NCBI GenBank assembly: GCA_025345505.1
Contig: JANVCC010000261.1
Coordinates: 1,755,486 to 1,819,485 of the forward strand
Direction of reading: 5' to 3'
Origin: Todiramphus chloris collaris
Taxonomy: Eukaryota > Chordata > Aves > Coraciiformes > Alcedinidae
Length of the DNA stretch: 64,000 nt
Shown: piece after piece, positions 61,321 to 64,000 of the stretch
Numbering within the stretch: the first letter of the stretch is position 1
How the letters are laid out: each line of letters starts with the position of its first letter
Position numbers and translations under genes: made by a program
The notes under the pieces: generated by a model
The model's database searches: none
Told to the model about the DNA's origin: nothing
The model's input: the letters and a program-made list of their open reading frames with translations, nothing else

Positions 61321-61675
61321 ATGTTTAGCCTGGAGAAAAGAAGACTGAGTGGGGATATTACCAATGTTTATCAATATCTAAAGGGCAAATGTCAAGAGGA
61401 TGGGGCCAGACTCTTTTCAGTGGTGCTCAGGAGCAATGGACCCAAACTGGAATCCAGGAGCTTCCATCTGAACACGAGGAGAACCTTCTATCCTGTCAGT
61501 ATGCCAGTTCCCTGGATCAGGCTGCCCAGAGAGGTTGTGGAGTCTCCTCTGGAGAGATTCTAAACTCACCTAGATGTAATACTGGGCAACTTGCTCTGGG
61601 TGACCCTGCTTTAGCAGGGGGGTTGGACCAAATGATCTCCAGAGGTCCCTTCCAACCCCTATCATTCAGTGACTC
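61321..61675 (+). mobile_element. CR1 LINE, 3' ~355 bp
   Basis: From TTTAGCCTGGAGAAAAGAAG to CCCCTATCATTCAGTGACT, with GGCTGCCCAGAGAGGTTGTG and ATGATCTCCAGAGGTCCCTT. Same broad subfamily as the 42.2 kb copy but older and with small deletions. Confidence 0.93.
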
Positions 61676-62517
61676 TTCAGCATACTGTTGCAGAAGACAG
61701 TCCCACAATGCCTCACAATACCACTGAATGAAGCTCGCACAGGAATGAGAATTAAAATGTAAGTTGAAGTTTGGGGGGGTCAGTTATCTGCTTGCACTCT
61801 GCTGGCGAGCACCTTTATCTATTTCCCTCTTTCATCTCCTCTCAGAACAGCACATTTCTGCTATTTCAGATGTAGCTTTTCAGTATCCTTGGGTTACAGC
61901 ACTTCATGGCAGCAAGAAGGTATCGGGTTAGCATATTTTAGTTTTCATGCCATGCTGCCTCGATCTGCCTCCTTACCTCCCTTTGTTCTTTTTCTTTTAA
62001 GCAGAAAGGCAACAGAAACCAGGCACTGAAGAAAATTAATACTGCTCCCTGACAACAAAATCTAGAGCCAACTGTTGCAGTCAGTTTTAATTTGCATTCC
62101 CTGGTGAAACCCTGAAGCTTACTGGGACATGGAAATACGCAGGATAGAGCAATTTATGATCATGCACATAACCATTGCTTTTTTTTTTTAAAAAAAAAAA
62201 AACAACCTTCTTTTTCCTTGCAATTGTTTAAAGACAAAGCTGCAGACTGTTTCTGCCAAACCTATATAGCCTTGAGGATGTCCACGTTCAGGGGGAATTC
62301 TCAGTGCGGAGTGGTGAGCAGCTGGAGAGCAATACAGATTTAGTGCCTGTTTCCCTAGGAATCTCCAACCTCAGTCTTGAGTGTGTTGGGTTCCCACCCC
62401 CCTCCATAAACACATGAACCATTCTGGGCAGTTTGCCTCACTTTGGACACAGGTGACTATTGCCAATGTTTGGTGATTGCTGTGTTGTGGTTTTTAGATT
62501 AGTGTCATTTCACCAAA
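61676..62517. other. Intron, nothing recognised except a T/A palindrome
   Basis: Non-coding sequence. At 62179-62202 a run of 11 T is followed directly by 13 A, a self-complementary tract. Confidence 0.5.
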
Positions 62518-63262
62518 GAATCACAGATTAATAGGGGCTAGAAGAGACCTCTGGAGATCATGGAGTCCAACCCCCCTGCCCCAGCAGGGGCACCCAGGGC
62601 AGCCCACACAGGAACAGAGCCAGGGGGGTTGGAAAGTCTCCAGAGAAGGAGACTCCACAGCCTCTCTGGGCAGCCTGGGCCAGGCTCTGGCACTCTCACA
62701 GGGAAGAAGTTTCTCCTCATGTTGAGGTGGAACTCAGTGTTCCAGTTTGTGACCATTGCCTCTCATCCTATCCCAGGGCAGCACTGACAAGAGCCTGGCC
62801 CCTTCTCCTTGCCCCCCACCCTGCAGAGATTTGTAACCATTCCTAAGATCCCCTCTCAGGCTTCTCTTCTCCAGGCTGAACAGCCCCAGGGCTCTCAGCC
62901 TTTCCTCATCAGAGAGATCTTCCAGTCCCTTCATCACCCTCATAGCCTCTGTTGGACTCTCTCTGGTATTTCCCTGTCCCTCTTGAACTGGGGAGCCCAG
63001 AACTGAACACAACACTCCAGATGTGGTCTCACCAGTGCAGAGTAGAGGGGGAGGAGAACCTCCCTTGACCTGCTGGCCACACTCTGCTTTCTGCCCCCCA
63101 GGAGACCATTGGCCTTCCTGGCCACAGGGGCCCATTGCTGTCCCATGGAGAACTTATTGTCCACCAGGACACCAAGGTCCCTCTCCAAGGGGTTCCCTTC
63201 CACCAGGTCTACCCCCCTCCTGTACTGGTACAGGGTGTTGCTCCTCCCCAGGTGTAGGACTT
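62518..63262 (-). mobile_element. CR1 LINE, 3' ~745 bp, low divergence, sense to XKR4
   Basis: Starts at the reversed terminus AGAATCACAGATTAATAGGG and continues through CCAGGCTCTGGCACTCTCAC, GGAACTCAGTGTTCCAGTTT and CTCCAGATGTGGTCTCACCA to CCTCCCCAGGTGTAGGAC. It is nearly identical over long stretches to the 3' part of the plus-strand copy at 42.2 kb, forming a widely spaced inverted pair. Confidence 0.95.
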
Positions 63263-64000
63263 ATCCTTGCTGAGCTTATCAGTTTCCTCATGTTTCTCCA
63301 CAAGAGAGAGAGTCTGGTGACCCAAACACATCCCTTCTCATCTGATACCTAAAATCCCTTTAACTACTGGAAGAGGCCGTGTTAAAAACCCACTGTGCCT
63401 TTGTAGTGGCATGAGAGGGCTGAACATGTTTTCATGATGGTATACAAAGGGAGGCAGCAGCTAAAGCATCTGCTTTTGACAGCAGAAATACCGTCTGAAA
63501 GTGTCACTTCCCTTTTCCCCACAATTGATGACATTGTCTTTAAAAAACAGTGCCTTCTGCAAATGGTAGGGAAGGAGAAGTGTGTTTGGGAGGGGGAACG
63601 GAGGGGAGGAAACAGCATTTGTCACTGTGGATTAATAAACCAGAGAAGGGCCGTGGTGCATAACTGGGGGCAGCACCCAATAGTTCACTGGGAAAAACTA
63701 ATAAACATTTCAGCACTCACCAGCAAGGTGCTAATGAATTTGTATGCATGGTTTTGTGTCCATACAGGGGAAGCAATCAAAAGCTAAATATAAGTTAGTT
63801 CACTAGTACTGTCCTTCAGGAAAGATTTTGTTCCCCTTGGCCATTTTATCAAGCAGCAAGAATGTAGACCCACTCAGAAGGAAGTTCACAGTCAGATAGG
63901 CATGAGATGCTTCAATAAAAGAGCAAATATGAAAGAAAAATCTAATTGTGTTACAGATAACCTTGTTATTTTAAACAAATATATATATTTATAGAAAAAA
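63263..64000. other. Intron, nothing recognised
   Basis: Non-coding sequence to the right edge. A 117-codon frame at 63434-63787 has no recognisable features. Confidence 0.5.

Larger units (their letters stand above)
3004..64000 (-). other. XKR4: Last intron of XKR4 (3' part)
   Basis: No exon of another gene was found between the XKR4 acceptor and the right end. XKR4 is a very large three-exon gene in mammals with long introns. The simplest reading is that the whole stretch is intronic and transcribed right to left. The first two exons are not in the window, so this is an inference from gene structure, not something the sequence proves. Confidence 0.7.

Noticed and set aside
1-64000. CRISPR arrays, bacterial operons, tRNA or rRNA genes
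   Set aside because: No regularly spaced repeats with unique spacers, no tRNA-like cloverleaf motif and no rRNA core sequence were seen. The window is vertebrate.

Overview
The window looks like avian nuclear DNA and is almost entirely non-coding. The organism call rests on 19 recognisable CR1 LINE fragments. CR1 is the dominant bird/reptile retrotransposon, and most of these copies end in the typical ATTCTATG-type 8-mer tail. Long-terminal-repeat relics of bird endogenous-retrovirus type and a strongly conserved vertebrate gene exon support it. CR1 makes up roughly 8.4 kb (about 13%) of the window, higher than I would expect for chicken or a songbird. Several copies are nearly identical to each other, so a lineage with recent CR1 activity (woodpecker or other piciform-like bird) is plausible, but this is only an inference.

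Only one protein-coding exon is supported: the terminal exon of XKR4 on the minus strand (3003..2057). XKR4 is an XK-family membrane protein and caspase-regulated phospholipid scramblase. The exon encodes the C-terminal ~315 residues and starts at a good splice acceptor (3004-3025). Positions 1-2056 are then its 3' UTR and/or downstream flank. Everything from 3004 to the right end is most simply the 3' part of the long last intron of XKR4, read right to left. No other exon, rRNA, tRNA or CRISPR is supported.

Layout from left to right: 3' UTR (1-2056); last exon (2057-3003); intron with a diverged duplicated segment (3346/4476); CR1 copies at 6.8 and 9.1 kb in an area with a second duplicated segment (8819/9955); an ERV-type relic (about 12.0-12.6 kb); a head-to-head CR1 inverted pair (13.6-14.3 kb); an AT-rich block (17.6-17.9 kb); CR1 copies at 18.2, 21.1, 23.6, 27.6 and 30.1 kb; a poly-A/(AT)n tract (30.8 kb); about 9 kb of repeat-poor intron (30.9-39.9 kb); a CR1 cluster at 39.9-47.2 kb with the longest copy (42.2-43.6 kb); a polypurine tract (47.4-47.7 kb); a 24-G run (48.6 kb); a solo-LTR-like element (49.7-50.25 kb); a CpG-rich pocket between two CR1 ends sharing the same 3' flank (54.4-55.6 kb); a 100-N assembly gap (57801-57900); and CR1 copies at 61.3 and 62.5 kb.

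I found no new gene system. The points most worth checking are the shared non-CR1 flank behind two CR1 ends, the CpG-rich pocket beside them, the CR1 inverted pair as a possible double-stranded RNA source inside the XKR4 transcript, the 15:4 antisense orientation bias of CR1, and two pairs of diverged direct repeats about 1.13 kb apart.
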